DNA from: Avibacterium sp. 21-586
GTDB lineage: Bacteria > Pseudomonadota > Gammaproteobacteria > Enterobacterales > Pasteurellaceae
Direction: 5' to 3'
Length of the DNA stretch: 64,000 nucleotides
Assembly (NCBI RefSeq): GCF_026226775.1
Contig: NZ_JAKKOD010000001.1
Location: 620,001-684,000, forward strand
Shown here: in pieces, positions 1 through 7,434 of the stretch
Position numbering within the stretch: position 1 is the first letter of the stretch
Layout of the letters: each line of letters opens with the position of its first letter
Program-made: the position numbers and the translations under genes
The notes under the pieces: generated by a model
Told to the model about the DNA's origin: nothing
Seen by the model: only the letters and a program-made list of their open reading frames with translations
The model's database searches: none

Positions 1-352
1 TTTGTTGAAGTTGCCCAGCCAAGAAGCCACAGATCACTGAATTAAGTAAATGTTCTGCAATTTCTTCATTACTGAATAATTTCATTAATTCCTTGTAGTC
101 TTTTGTTGGTGCTTTAGGGGCGAGCTCAAGCAATCTTTGAGAAATGACACTCGCTTCTTTGGCAAATTGTATTGATGAAAGCGGATCAATCTCGGCAATC
201 CCAGCCAACACATCAGCCAATTCATCAAAAGCAACGGCTAAATAAGGAAATTCAGGGTTATTTGTGCCATTGATAAAATTACCGTTTCTAATGCCTATTG
301 CTTGTAATTCGGTTTCATTCAATTTATCAAAATTGACTTCATCGTTATTCAT
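1..352 (-). CDS. Unknown element protein, 3' end outside window
   Basis: An open frame reads leftwards from ATG at 350-352 to the window edge without a stop, giving 117 residues starting MNNDEVNFDKLNETELQAIG. I do not recognise a family. The protein is acidic and mostly helical in appearance, with no membrane segment. Its start overlaps the 3' end of the next upstream gene by 8 bases, so it belongs to the same translationally coupled minus-strand operon as the Icd-like gene. The usual neighbours at this place in P4/PICI-type elements are small regulatory proteins and then the primase; nothing seen here shows that this is the primase. Confidence 0.7.
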   Translation of the reverse strand, partial: MNNDEVNFDKLNETELQAIGIRNGNFINGTNNPEFPYLAVAFDELADVLAGIAEIDPLSSIQFAKEASVISQRLLELAPKAPTKDYKELMKLFSNEEIAEHLLNSVICGFLAGQLQQ

Positions 353-575
353 TGCTTCCCCCTTTCTTAACTTTTAATCCTTTTGTTGCACTGTTTTTGA
401 TAGATTTCAGCGCATCTACTGCCCCTTTTAAATGCCCGTTATGTAAGTAGTTTTTCGCAAAGTTAAGGTAAAGTTCCGCGTCCTTAATGGCTTTTACTAA
501 CTGTTCCCAATTCGGCAATGTTTCAGGTTCAAAAGGTTTAATTTTTGTTCTGCGTGAACGTATTGCTTTGGCCAT
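345..575 (-). CDS. Small basic protein of the element, unknown function
   Basis: A 76-residue protein with a Lys/Arg-rich start (MAKAIRSRRTKIKPFEPE) and a Lys-rich tail. It is preceded by a strong ribosome site (GGGGAGG, six bases before ATG). It lies in the overlapping chain of small minus-strand ORFs after the Icd-like gene and overlaps the next gene by 8 bases. No family is recognised. The charge pattern would allow nucleic-acid binding, but that is only inference. Confidence 0.65.
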   Translation of the reverse strand: MAKAIRSRRTKIKPFEPETLPNWEQLVKAIKDAELYLNFAKNYLHNGHLKGAVDALKSIKNSATKGLKVKKGGSNE

Positions 576-576
576 T

Positions 577-771
577 CTATACCTCCCCTAAATGCTCTAA
601 ACCTTGATCCATTAATACCAATGCACCACGCAAAGCGGTTTGCATATCAATGATATTTACTTCTTTTTCATTTGCATTGGCTGCCATTAAAACGATGGTA
701 TAGGCTTCCCATAAGCGGGATTGTGCTTGCAAATAATGTTGGTCTTGTGTGGTTTTAGTTGGTTTAGTCAT
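577..771 (-). CDS. Small protein of the element, unknown function
   Basis: A 64-residue protein (MTKPTKTTQDQHYLQAQSRL...) without signal peptide or membrane segment. Its start codon overlaps the stop of the preceding gene by 8 bases and a G-rich ribosome site (GGGGGTGAG) precedes it. That spacing is typical of a translationally coupled phage early operon. The predicted helical pattern, small size and position suggest an accessory regulator, but no family can be named. Confidence 0.6.
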   Translation of the reverse strand: MTKPTKTTQDQHYLQAQSRLWEAYTIVLMAANANEKEVNIIDMQTALRGALVLMDQGLEHLGEV

Positions 772-1000
772 TGCTCACCCCCAATTTTTCTTTAATAAAA
801 TTCAGACGGTGATTTAATGAATTAATATGGTTATAAAGTGCCGTATTAATACCTTTTAACGCTTCTTCTAACTCACAATAGTCAAATTTGTCTAAATCTG
901 AATAGTGAGCTAATGCGTGAATAAGTGTTGCTGGTTGATGAAGATTTTCAATATCACGCTCTAAAAGCCCTAGTTGAAAGGCTAAATCTTTGTTATCCAT
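764..1000 (-). CDS. Small protein of the element, unknown function
   Basis: A 78-residue, probably all-helical protein (MDNKDLAFQLGLLERDIENLHQP...). A perfect GGAGGTG ribosome site precedes the ATG. The start overlaps the end of the Icd-like gene by 8 bases (ATGGATAA arrangement), and its own end overlaps the next gene by 8 bases. Heptad-like Leu/Ile spacing would fit a helical bundle or dimer. No family is recognised. Confidence 0.6.
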   Translation of the reverse strand: MDNKDLAFQLGLLERDIENLHQPATLIHALAHYSDLDKFDYCELEEALKGINTALYNHINSLNHRLNFIKEKLGVSND

Positions 1001-1589
1001 TCTGCACCTCCGCCATAGCTGAAGTGAGTACGATAGGGGATAAAGCGCGGTCGTTTTTTGCTAAGTTTTTAACGTTAATGCAACCGGCAAAAATAAGAAC
1101 GAATTGCTTAGCTAATTTTGCTCTTGCTTGCATTTCAGTTTCAGCAAAAATGCGGATTTTATAAATTTTGTTGGTTAAGTCTGTGCGACGAATTGCCGCA
1201 AAAATGAAGAGTTTCATTGCGTTTGCTCCACAAGTAAATAGTTTTCGTGAAGTTACCGAGAAAGTTCTGAGGCTTGGGCGGTAACGTGTTACGGGCTCAG
1301 AAACTGCGACTTGTGGAACACAGCAAAGGGCGAAACCTTTCCCATAACACGCTACCATAGAAGAAGACGCCATTTCTAGGCGTTCTTTGGGTGTGTTTGT
1401 GCTACGCATAAAAAAACACGCATTAATAGGCGTGTTACTATACGCCACAAGTTTATCGTTCGAGTTCTGAGGCTCGGCTACAGATTTTGCTGTAGCGATA
1501 AAAATACTAAAAAAATCACCGCACTTTGTAAAGTGTTTTTGTTGTGAATTATTTTCATATTTGATAGAATTATTTTCAATTAAATTCAT
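993..1589 (-). CDS. Icd-like / Ash-family phage protein
   Basis: A 198-residue protein if started at ATG 1587-1589, which has the ribosome site AAGGAT at a proper distance. An in-frame upstream ATG at 1679 would add 30 residues encoded by the structured leader and is less likely. The C-terminal half (around FIFAAIRRTDLTNKIYKIR, then AETEMQARAKLAKQFVLIFAG) has the pattern of the 'host cell division inhibitor Icd-like' family common in P4-like and PICI elements; the middle part resembles the Ash region. In phage P1, Icd blocks cell division and is controlled by C4 antisense RNA. Whether this homologue inhibits division is inference. It follows rha and precedes a run of overlapping small genes. 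Confidence 0.65.
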   Translation of the reverse strand: MNLIENNSIKYENNSQQKHFTKCGDFFSIFIATAKSVAEPQNSNDKLVAYSNTPINACFFMRSTNTPKERLEMASSSMVACYGKGFALCCVPQVAVSEPVTRYRPSLRTFSVTSRKLFTCGANAMKLFIFAAIRRTDLTNKIYKIRIFAETEMQARAKLAKQFVLIFAGCINVKNLAKNDRALSPIVLTSAMAEVQNG

Positions 1590-1758
1590 AGAATATCCTT
1601 TGAGTTTAGTTCGGAAAGATACACGGCAGTGAGCTGTATCGGGTTCTTTTCTGTAAAATCGTCGTAATGGGTAAAGCATTCACTTCTTGGGCGATCCTTG
1701 AAGTGGGAACTAACGCCGCTAGGGTGAACCTTGTGGCGTTTTTTCTTGCCTGCGTTTT
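1590..1758 (-). promoter_or_regulatory. Structured leader between rha and the Icd-like gene
   Basis: This 169-base gap holds three stem-loops: GATACA/TGTATC (1618-1640), CACTTC/GAAGTG (1681-1705), and AACGCC/GGCGTT (1712-1740). The last is followed by T residues on the plus strand (1739-1744), so it would act as a terminator for plus-strand (antisense) transcription. P1-type icd genes are preceded by a small C4 antisense RNA, so a C4-like or antisense regulator is a fair guess. I could not match a C4 consensus from memory. Confidence 0.45.
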
Positions 1759-2427
1759 TTAGCTATGTTGCCCTCTTAGATAATTAAGTGCGGTTGCTGT
1801 AAGCTGTGCTTTGCGTTGTGAATAGCTAAGCCCAAGTTTTATCATTACGGCATTTTCAGAAAGTAACTCGTCCACCAGCATTAGCTGGTTTTCTGTGAGA
1901 AATTGACGAATGTCCGCGTCTTTTAGGTGGTCGTGCATTTCTAGCCATTTCTTTTTGCTCATTCCTAACGCTACGCAATAAACAAGGTTATTCTCTCGGC
2001 TGTAGGCGTGAGGGTCGTCTTTGCCTTGTTTCTCAATGCTAAATTTGATTGCGTCATTAAGTCGGCGCTGGTCATTTTTCAGGTTGGCCCGTGAAGTAAT
2101 CCAACTTTTCATCTGGTTGAATTTTTTAATGTAGGCTTCTTTAAATTGCATTGCTTTCTTGCCAGTAAATCCCATTGCCAGCAAAGTAAAACCGTCTTGG
2201 GTCATTAAGTAGATTGGTTGCTTTTTGCCACGCTCATCGATGTAATTTGACGGCTTAAAATTGAGCCGCCAAAATTCAGGTGAACAATTCAATTCTTTAA
2301 TGGATTTCAGTACGTTTTTATGTTGCTTTCCAAAATATTCCGCCACTTTCAAACTGTCGGTCATTGCCACAGTTTCACTATGAAAGAGTTTAGGGAATAC
2401 GGCGTTTTCTAATTGGTTCATATTCAT
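1759..2427 (-). CDS. Rha-family regulatory protein
   Basis: A 222-residue protein with the N-terminal Rha domain: the segment around TDSLKVAEYFGKQHKNVLKSIKEL, then YLMTQDGFTLLAMGFTGKKAMQFKEAYIKKFNQM, is typical of the pRha family. Rha proteins are phage-encoded and were linked to interference with growth in hosts lacking IHF; many behave as antirepressor-like regulators. The C-terminal part (about 115-222) is variable in this family. Its ATG overlaps the alpA stop (TAATG), so both are made from one transcript. It probably controls the element's lysogenic switch or responds to a helper phage (inference). Confidence 0.8.
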   Translation of the reverse strand: MNMNQLENAVFPKLFHSETVAMTDSLKVAEYFGKQHKNVLKSIKELNCSPEFWRLNFKPSNYIDERGKKQPIYLMTQDGFTLLAMGFTGKKAMQFKEAYIKKFNQMKSWITSRANLKNDQRRLNDAIKFSIEKQGKDDPHAYSRENNLVYCVALGMSKKKWLEMHDHLKDADIRQFLTENQLMLVDELLSENAVMIKLGLSYSQRKAQLTATALNYLRGQHS

Positions 2428-2633
2428 TATTGCCCCCTTGCTGATTTCTGTTCTTCAATCCACGCATTCACTTCATCTAAATCCCAGCGGATAAAATTTT
2501 GTGAAAAGCGGATCGGCTGCGGGAATTGATTTGCTTTAACTAGTTCATTCAATTTCGTGCGGCCAAAGCAAACAACGGCACAAACTTCTTTGCCTGAAAT
2601 GAGTTTTTTAGATTGGGTTTGTGATTGGTTCAT
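2427..2633 (-). CDS. alpA: AlpA-family transcriptional regulator
   Basis: A 68-residue MerR-like winged helix protein. The core LISGKEVCAVVCFGRTKLNELVKANQFPQPIRFSQNFIRWDLDEVNAWIEEQKSAR fits AlpA: helix-turn-helix, then the F-P-x-P-I-R wing and the W-x-x-x-x-V-x-x-W end. AlpA proteins activate int or excision genes in CP4-57/P4-like elements and are the usual master activator of Gram-negative PICIs. It is first in the leftward operon alpA-rha-icd. Its ribosome site (GAGAGG) lies inside an inverted repeat described separately. Confidence 0.85.
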   Translation of the reverse strand: MNQSQTQSKKLISGKEVCAVVCFGRTKLNELVKANQFPQPIRFSQNFIRWDLDEVNAWIEEQKSARGQ

Positions 2634-2639
2634 AAAAAA

Positions 2640-2690
2640 TACCTCTCGTTAGTTTAACTATTTATTCGGTTCGTAACGTTACGAGGGGTA
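2640..2690 (-). promoter_or_regulatory. Inverted repeats over the alpA ribosome site
   Basis: A perfect 12-bp palindrome, CGTAACGTTACG, lies at 2672-2683. Outer arms TACCTCTCGT (2640-2649) and ACGAGGGGTA (2681-2690) are complementary at nine of ten positions. The inner arm contains the alpA Shine-Dalgarno. In the mRNA the distal arm could mask the ribosome site. As DNA, the palindrome could be an operator for AlpA or a repressor. No promoter is firmly identified. Confidence 0.45.
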
Positions 2691-2777
2691 TTAGAAGGGA
2701 TTTTGGAATTACTTTCGAGATTCGGAAGTCATAAGAAAATTTACAAATAAAATAACCTATTTTAAAGTTGCTAATAC

Positions 2778-2814
2778 AAAAAAAGCGTAAAATCTTATTA
2801 GTAATTTTACGCTT
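2778..2814 (-). terminator. Rho-independent terminator of the stand-alone gene
   Basis: An 11-bp perfect stem (2783-2793 with 2804-2814) and a 10-base loop. On the minus strand it is followed by a run of T (2782-2777), so it ends transcription from the gene at 2822-3619 before alpA. Confidence 0.85.
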
Positions 2815-2821
2815 AAGCTTT

Positions 2822-3619
2822 TTATATGAACTTTGGGGAAGAATGTGAAAGTAGTTTTAATGCCTTCTTCTTTACTGTTTGTCTGACTGTGTCTATCCTT
2901 GATATATCATATTCATCAGGAAATAAAACATCAGCGATTTCTTGATCTCGTATTTTTTTACCTGTTATCATTCCCCACAACATTAGATCTATATAAGGTA
3001 TAACTTTGTATTCAATTAAACTTTTTATTTCACTTTCAGATATAATTTTTCCATTTTCTCTTCTTTTTTTTCGATATGATGATAATATTTCTTTAAATTG
3101 TTTGAAAATAGCCTCGTCTGAAAAATGAGTGTCAATTGAAATAATAAGCCCCAAATGCTTATTAATTTCCTCCATCATTTTAGAATTATCTAGCTCTAAT
3201 TCTTCATAATCAGATATAGAAACTTCATCCCAAATATCCTCTATGTTTTCTTTTTTTTCTTTTTTTTCTTTAGATTCTTCTACATATTTCCCTACATCAT
3301 CTAAGACCTTTATGAATTCATCATTTCCCCAAATCTTAGCCAGTTCATATATAAAAAATATGAAAAAATCACCAAGCTCATGTATTGAATCGTCGCTAGA
3401 TATTAGATCATCTCTAAATACATTATTTTTAATGTCTAGTGGAAACTCAGATATAGTTTCTTGATTAACTGAAAAAAAGTTCTCTTTACCATTCTTTAAA
3501 TATTCATAAGCATGAAGTCTATATAACCAAACTAAGCGCCATTGGTTACGGTTCATATACTTAAGATTTTCATAATCATCTAAACTAAACCATTCAGGAA
3601 TGCTTGTTTTTAGTTTCAT
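2822..3619 (-). CDS. DUF6387-like AT-rich cargo gene of the element
   Basis: A 265-residue cytosolic protein if started at MKLKTSIPEWFSL (ribosome site AAAGGGG five bases upstream); an upstream ATG at 3658 would add 13 residues. The N-terminal IPEWFSLDDYENLKYMNRNQWR and the C-terminal KVIPYIDLMLWGMITGKKIRDQEIADVLFP resemble the DUF6387 proteins found in P4-like satellites; this is from memory and not firm. A Glu/Lys-rich stretch lies near residues 110-125. It is much more AT-rich than the neighbouring head genes, stands between two terminators, and has its own transcription unit. This is a typical place for a moron or anti-phage gene. The function is unknown. Confidence 0.6.
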   Translation of the reverse strand: MKLKTSIPEWFSLDDYENLKYMNRNQWRLVWLYRLHAYEYLKNGKENFFSVNQETISEFPLDIKNNVFRDDLISSDDSIHELGDFFIFFIYELAKIWGNDEFIKVLDDVGKYVEESKEKKEKKENIEDIWDEVSISDYEELELDNSKMMEEINKHLGLIISIDTHFSDEAIFKQFKEILSSYRKKRRENGKIISESEIKSLIEYKVIPYIDLMLWGMITGKKIRDQEIADVLFPDEYDISRIDTVRQTVKKKALKLLSHSSPKFI

Positions 3620-3865
3620 AAATGCCCCTTTAGCATTTGCCCTTATGAATGGAAACACGCCAGCAAGCTAAGGGGGCTTGTTTTCGGTGATCAGCCTAGG
3701 CGTATTTGATTGAATGCAATTTATCGCTAAAAGTTGAATGGCGATTGATTGCGGTGAGTTTATTTATTGAGTAGGTATGATATAATAACTTCGTTATTTT
3801 TGGAAAGAAATAACGCCCGTAGATTTGCAATGACAAATATGCAATACGGTATAGGTGTCCCAACC

Positions 3866-3890
3866 TAAAACGCCCTCAGAATTGAGGGCG
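3866..3890 (-). terminator. Terminator at the end of the head-gene operon
   Basis: CGCCCTC (3871-3877) pairs perfectly with GAGGGCG (3884-3890) across a six-base loop. On the minus strand the stem is followed by TTTT. It lies ten bases after the stop of the gp10-like gene, closing the head operon. The sequence from 3620 to 3865 has no gene and should hold the promoter of the DUF6387-like gene. Confidence 0.85.
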
Positions 3891-3899
3891 TACTCCTAT

Positions 3900-4358
3900 C
3901 TAGCGCATAAACTTTTTCATTTCTTCAAAGTATTTATTTTTCGCTGCTTCTAACGCACGTTTTTCACCTAATCGCTTTCCTTGTTCCATAAAGTTTGCCC
4001 CTCTCATTTTGCTTGTTCCGCGATCAACAAGAAACCAGTAGAACGGATCTGTTTTATCCCTTGTGTTAGCGTGAATGCTTGCCATTTTTCGCCCTTTTGT
4101 TCGTCTGATCCTGATGATAGCCTTTCCGCTTTCTTTATCTCTGGCAATCGTTGTTTTATGTCTTAAGTTATTTTTTAAGGTGTTCTTTCTGCGGAAATCC
4201 GTGCTTTTACTTAATACGGGAATAATCGGCTTAACAATATCTTTATAAACCTTTGCCCCTGCATTTAATCCTTTCCGCATTGCTTTGCCGTTCTCATTAT
4301 TTAAGGCATTTTTTGCTTTACGCATAAACTTTTCAATTTCTTTGCTAAAATTTCCCAT
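3900..4358 (-). CDS. HK97 gp10-family head-tail joining protein
   Basis: A 152-residue basic protein starting MGNFSKEIEKFMRKAKNAL. It has the family pattern of HK97 gp10-like proteins: an N-terminal helix, a middle strand region (TTIARDKESGKAIIRIRR), and the conserved FYWFLVDRGTSKMRGANFMEQ motif. Members sit at the neck or tail completion step. It is the last gene of the head operon, after terL and just before a terminator. In a tail-less satellite it would help mate the head to a helper tail (inference). Confidence 0.8.
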   Translation of the reverse strand: MGNFSKEIEKFMRKAKNALNNENGKAMRKGLNAGAKVYKDIVKPIIPVLSKSTDFRRKNTLKNNLRHKTTIARDKESGKAIIRIRRTKGRKMASIHANTRDKTDPFYWFLVDRGTSKMRGANFMEQGKRLGEKRALEAAKNKYFEEMKKFMR

Positions 4359-4434
4359 TCTATTTACTCCAATAATAAAAGAAATAATACATTGTACTGC
4401 TGTACATCAGCAGGTAAATTAATTCATTGTTCAT

Positions 4435-6099
4435 CTATAAATCTATTCCGTTAAAGTGTTCTAATGCCTGTTGATGTTCGTTGGATAATTCAAAAATCAC
4501 ATCGCCATATTCAAGCTGATATGTGCCAAAAGACATCAAGAAGGCAATCGCCGGGTCAATTTTATTGGCTGCCTTTTTCTTGTTTGGTTTAATATTGGCG
4601 TTTGCGTCGGTTTCCATTACCACGTTAGACAATGCCCAAGCAAGCACGGGATCGCCGTTGTGTTCTATCACTTGGCGGTTGATTAAGACTTCCGTTGATT
4701 TTGCCACAGGGCTAAAGCGTTGATAGGTTTGCGGGAATGGCTCAACTTCTAGCCCTGCCGCTTGTAGCTGGGTTCTTAGGTGTGTGGCATTCCAAACATC
4801 AAAGCCAATCATTTTGATATTAAATTGCTCTGCGTCTTTCAAAATATCATCGCGGATTTTGTCATAATCGATACAATCCCCTTCTGTTACTTTTAGCCAA
4901 CCTTGGCGCACCCATTGGCGATAGATGGCGCGGTTTTTGTTGGCCACATTGTTAAGCTGATATTCAGGCAAATAATGACGCGTTATCAACCGCACTTTCT
5001 TTTCTTGTGGGAAGGTGTAGCAAATGCTGGTTAAATCGTTGGTTGAAGAGAGATCCAAGCCCATATAGCAATCTTGGTGAAGTAAATCTTGTTCGCTGTA
5101 ATCACGCTTGCACTGCGCCCAGCTGCCTTCACTTAGCCACGGCGTTTGTCCTTGGCACCAAACATTAAAGCGTTTAGTGAGCATTTCCACCCATTCGGAC
5201 GGTATGCCACGGGCTTTTTTGATGGTGTTTTCAAAATCAAGTTGCGGGATAGATTTGTTAATATTGGGGTTCGCTTTGATCCAGTTTTCAGGCTGGTCAA
5301 TTTCGCTTTCGTCGTCCAATTCAAAAATCAGAATAAACAAACTATCATTCTGTTCATTGCCTGCCAGAATTTGGGCGCAATAGTCATAATGCTGTTTGCA
5401 CGCTGAAATGGTGTTACTGCCTGCGGTGGTGATGGCAAATAATAGCCCTTCTGGTCTTGCTCCTTGCCCAAGTTCTAACGCGCTGTAAACGCTGTTGTCT
5501 GCGTGTAGGTGATATTCATCAACAATCGCAAGGCTTGGGTTAGTTCCTTCAATGGTGCTAGATTTCGCTGCCAGTGGGCGCATTAAGCTATTGTTCTTGG
5601 GGTTGATCAGTTTATGCTGTTGAATGCTGATCCGCTTTTTCAATGGTGCAGAAAGCAAGCACATTTGGCGTGCGTCATCAAAAACAATACGCGCCTGATC
5701 ACGACTTACGGCCGCAGTATAAATGTCTTGTTGCCCTTTTTCCATAATCAGAAACCAATTTGCCAACACAGCGGCTATGGTTGATTTCGCATTTTTCCTT
5801 GCCACTTGCACATAGGCGGATCGGTATTTTCGCAAGCCGGTTTCTTTGCGCTTGAAGCCAAGCAAATTAGCAAAAAGAAAGATTTGCCAATCAGATAATT
5901 CTATCGGCTGTCCCCTTAAATGCCCTTTAACGTGCGGGCATAAGCGAGAGAAAGCAAGGAATTTTTGCACCGCACTTTCATCAAAGAAATAATCAGGGTT
6001 GCTTAAATCCGCAAAATAACGGGCTACAGCTTGTTTTATTTTCTGGCAAGCGATAATTTCCCCGTTCTGCACTTGCTCAGCATAACAACGCCAAGGCAT
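4435..6099 (-). CDS. Large terminase subunit (TerL), HK97/P27 type
   Basis: A 554-residue DNA-packaging motor of the Terminase_1 family. The ATPase domain shows a Walker A-like ARKNAKST near residues 100-107 and Walker B LAIVDEYH near 190-197. The C-terminal nuclease domain begins at GLDLSSTNDLTSI with its first metal-binding Asp, with further acidic residues at GFDVWNA and KIDPAIAFLM. Length is normal for the family and no frame damage is seen. Its ATG lies directly after the terS stop (ATGTAAATG arrangement). TerL pumps DNA into the prohead through the portal and cuts it. Confidence 0.95.
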   Translation of the reverse strand: MPWRCYAEQVQNGEIIACQKIKQAVARYFADLSNPDYFFDESAVQKFLAFSRLCPHVKGHLRGQPIELSDWQIFLFANLLGFKRKETGLRKYRSAYVQVARKNAKSTIAAVLANWFLIMEKGQQDIYTAAVSRDQARIVFDDARQMCLLSAPLKKRISIQQHKLINPKNNSLMRPLAAKSSTIEGTNPSLAIVDEYHLHADNSVYSALELGQGARPEGLLFAITTAGSNTISACKQHYDYCAQILAGNEQNDSLFILIFELDDESEIDQPENWIKANPNINKSIPQLDFENTIKKARGIPSEWVEMLTKRFNVWCQGQTPWLSEGSWAQCKRDYSEQDLLHQDCYMGLDLSSTNDLTSICYTFPQEKKVRLITRHYLPEYQLNNVANKNRAIYRQWVRQGWLKVTEGDCIDYDKIRDDILKDAEQFNIKMIGFDVWNATHLRTQLQAAGLEVEPFPQTYQRFSPVAKSTEVLINRQVIEHNGDPVLAWALSNVVMETDANANIKPNKKKAANKIDPAIAFLMSFGTYQLEYGDVIFELSNEHQQALEHFNGIDL

Positions 6100-6468
6100 T
6101 TACATTCCCATAATATCGTCAATGGCGTCGTTTTCTTCCGTTTCCACTGGATTTTTACGGCGACTAACGGGATCGAAACCAAGCAAGGAAGACATTTTTA
6201 TGATAATCTTTTCCGCCTCACTTTTTGCTGTTAAAGCTGGATTGCGTGATTCTGTACCTTGGCTATTGGTGATACTAAACCCACGCTTAGCAATATCTTC
6301 TATAGCTGAACGATAAAGCGAATAATTAACGCAATAAAGTTCTAAATTGGTGTAATCTTCTTCGGTTATATCGCCACGCTCTGCCAGAACTTTTATTTTT
6401 TTATTCCATTGGTCTTTGGCGATTTTATCGAGGTAACTCGGGGCTTTTGGTATGTTTTTCTTGTTCAT
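6100..6468 (-). CDS. Small terminase subunit, P27 family
   Basis: A 122-residue protein with the P27 pattern: AP-S-YL-x-x-IAKDQWNKKIKVLAERGDITEEDYTNLELYCVNYSLYR, then the conserved NPALTAKSEAEKIIIKMSSLLGFDPVSRRK. TerS recognises the packaging site and loads TerL. Ribosome site AAGG precedes ATG. The 270-base gap upstream carries iterated palindromes that are candidate TerS targets. A satellite with its own terS/terL packages its own DNA rather than redirecting the helper's terminase. Confidence 0.92.
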   Translation of the reverse strand: MNKKNIPKAPSYLDKIAKDQWNKKIKVLAERGDITEEDYTNLELYCVNYSLYRSAIEDIAKRGFSITNSQGTESRNPALTAKSEAEKIIIKMSSLLGFDPVSRRKNPVETEENDAIDDIMGM

Positions 6469-6605
6469 CTTCTAACCTTTTCTATAACTATATTTTCTAA
6501 AAAATTGCTGTGCGTAAAAATTTGAGGGGGCGGGCGGTTCTACGGCTTTCGGCTTTTCTTTTCAAAACTCCCCCTACCTTGTCTATCTCATTGATTTTAA
6601 AGCAA

Positions 6606-6739
6606 AGCTCAAAATTGAGCTGGTTCAGTTGTTTCGATATCGAAACAGTTGGCTTGCAGTTGTGGTCATATGGTAACAACTGAATGAACTGTGGGCATAT
6701 GGCCACAGTTGAAATAGTTATGGCTACATCACCACAACT
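6606..6739. repeat. Phased palindromes, candidate cos/terminase-binding site
   Basis: Between terS and HNH lie palindromes at regular spacing: GTTTCGATATCGAAAC (6631-6646, perfect), a 26-bp element at 6657-6682 centred on CATATG with CAGTTGT/ACAACTG arms, a 24-bp element at 6687-6710 also centred on CATATG with AACTGTGG/CCACAGTT arms, and a degenerate copy at 6716-6739. Centres are 31, 29 and 29 bp apart, about three helical turns. Another palindrome, AGCTC/GAGCT, is at 6606-6621. Position next to terS and HNH suggests a packaging site (inference). Confidence 0.6.
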
Positions 6740-7101
6740 TACTTCTTCGCCCCAAATCCGCGCTTATCTATCACCCTTGTCTTGTAGCTATGACAATCAC
6801 GGCATAAGGCTTGATGATTACTTGCTACCCAAAAGAGCGGATCAGCTTGCCCATTCTCTACGGGCTTAATATGGTCTATCACTGTTGCAGGCGTATGTAA
6901 TCCCTTTGTTAAACACATCACGCACAAAGGATTATGCTTTAGGTATTGTGCGCGGTATTTGCTCCATTTATGGTCATAGCCTCTTGCGCTACTGCTTGGG
7001 CGGTTGTCCTTTGGTTTAGTCTGATGTTCTTCGCATCTGCCAGATTTCACACGATTACGGCAACCAGGGAAAGAACAACGCTTTAAAGGTTGATAAGGCA
7101 T
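6739..7101 (-). CDS. Phage HNH endonuclease
   Basis: A 120-residue protein with an N-terminal Zn-binding part (RCSFPGCRNRVKSGRCEEH) and an HNH core: CVMC, then VIDHIKPV, SNHQALCRDCH. The DH, N and final H form the beta-beta-alpha-metal site; the two CxxC pairs bind structural zinc. In HK97-like cos phages, an HNH protein next to the terminase is required for cutting at cos with TerL. It lies between the connector gene and the palindromic region before terS. Confidence 0.92.
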   Translation of the reverse strand: MPYQPLKRCSFPGCRNRVKSGRCEEHQTKPKDNRPSSSARGYDHKWSKYRAQYLKHNPLCVMCLTKGLHTPATVIDHIKPVENGQADPLFWVASNHQALCRDCHSYKTRVIDKRGFGAKK

Positions 7102-7110
7102 AACATCACC

Positions 7111-7434
7111 TTAATAGATACAGGGTTCGCGGTACACTTCCCACAGGGATTTGATTGTCATTGGCACAATCGTTTGATTAATATCCGTGGTTATTTCCCT
7201 GTTAGTGTAAAGGTGCGCAATATACATCAAGCAACCTACTTTAATAGTTGGGTAAAAAGGGATTGTTGTTGCGGTTTCTTCTTCCGCAAAAGTTTTCCCT
7301 ATATGACGTTGTGCCACTTCGATTGATACCACGGCATAGCGTTCTAACAAGTCATCATCAAGATGAAAATCTTCCATAATGTTCAAGTGTGCTTTGATTT
7401 CCTCTAGCGAAATAACAAGATCAACGTTCGCCAT
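7111..7434 (-). CDS. Head-tail connector, gp6-like
   Basis: A 107-residue helical protein starting MANVDLVISLEEIKAHLNI. The pattern LEEIKAHLxxxxDxDDxLLxRYxxxxxxxAxxHIGKTF and the later PTIKVGCLMYIAHLYTNRE fit the gp6-like connector family (QLRG-type DNA-packaging proteins). These make a ring under the portal. It overlaps the head closure gene by 14 bases and is followed by HNH, in an intact head operon. Confidence 0.88.
   Translation of the reverse strand: MANVDLVISLEEIKAHLNIMEDFHLDDDLLERYAVVSIEVAQRHIGKTFAEEETATTIPFYPTIKVGCLMYIAHLYTNREITTDINQTIVPMTIKSLWEVYREPCIY

Noticed and set aside
3660-3710. Plus-strand terminator-like hairpin (CAAGC/GCTTG then TTTT)
   Set aside because: No plus-strand gene precedes it and the stem is short.
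5108-5406. Several plus-strand ORFs of 60-90 residues inside terL
   Set aside because: Antisense shadows of a well-supported terminase gene.
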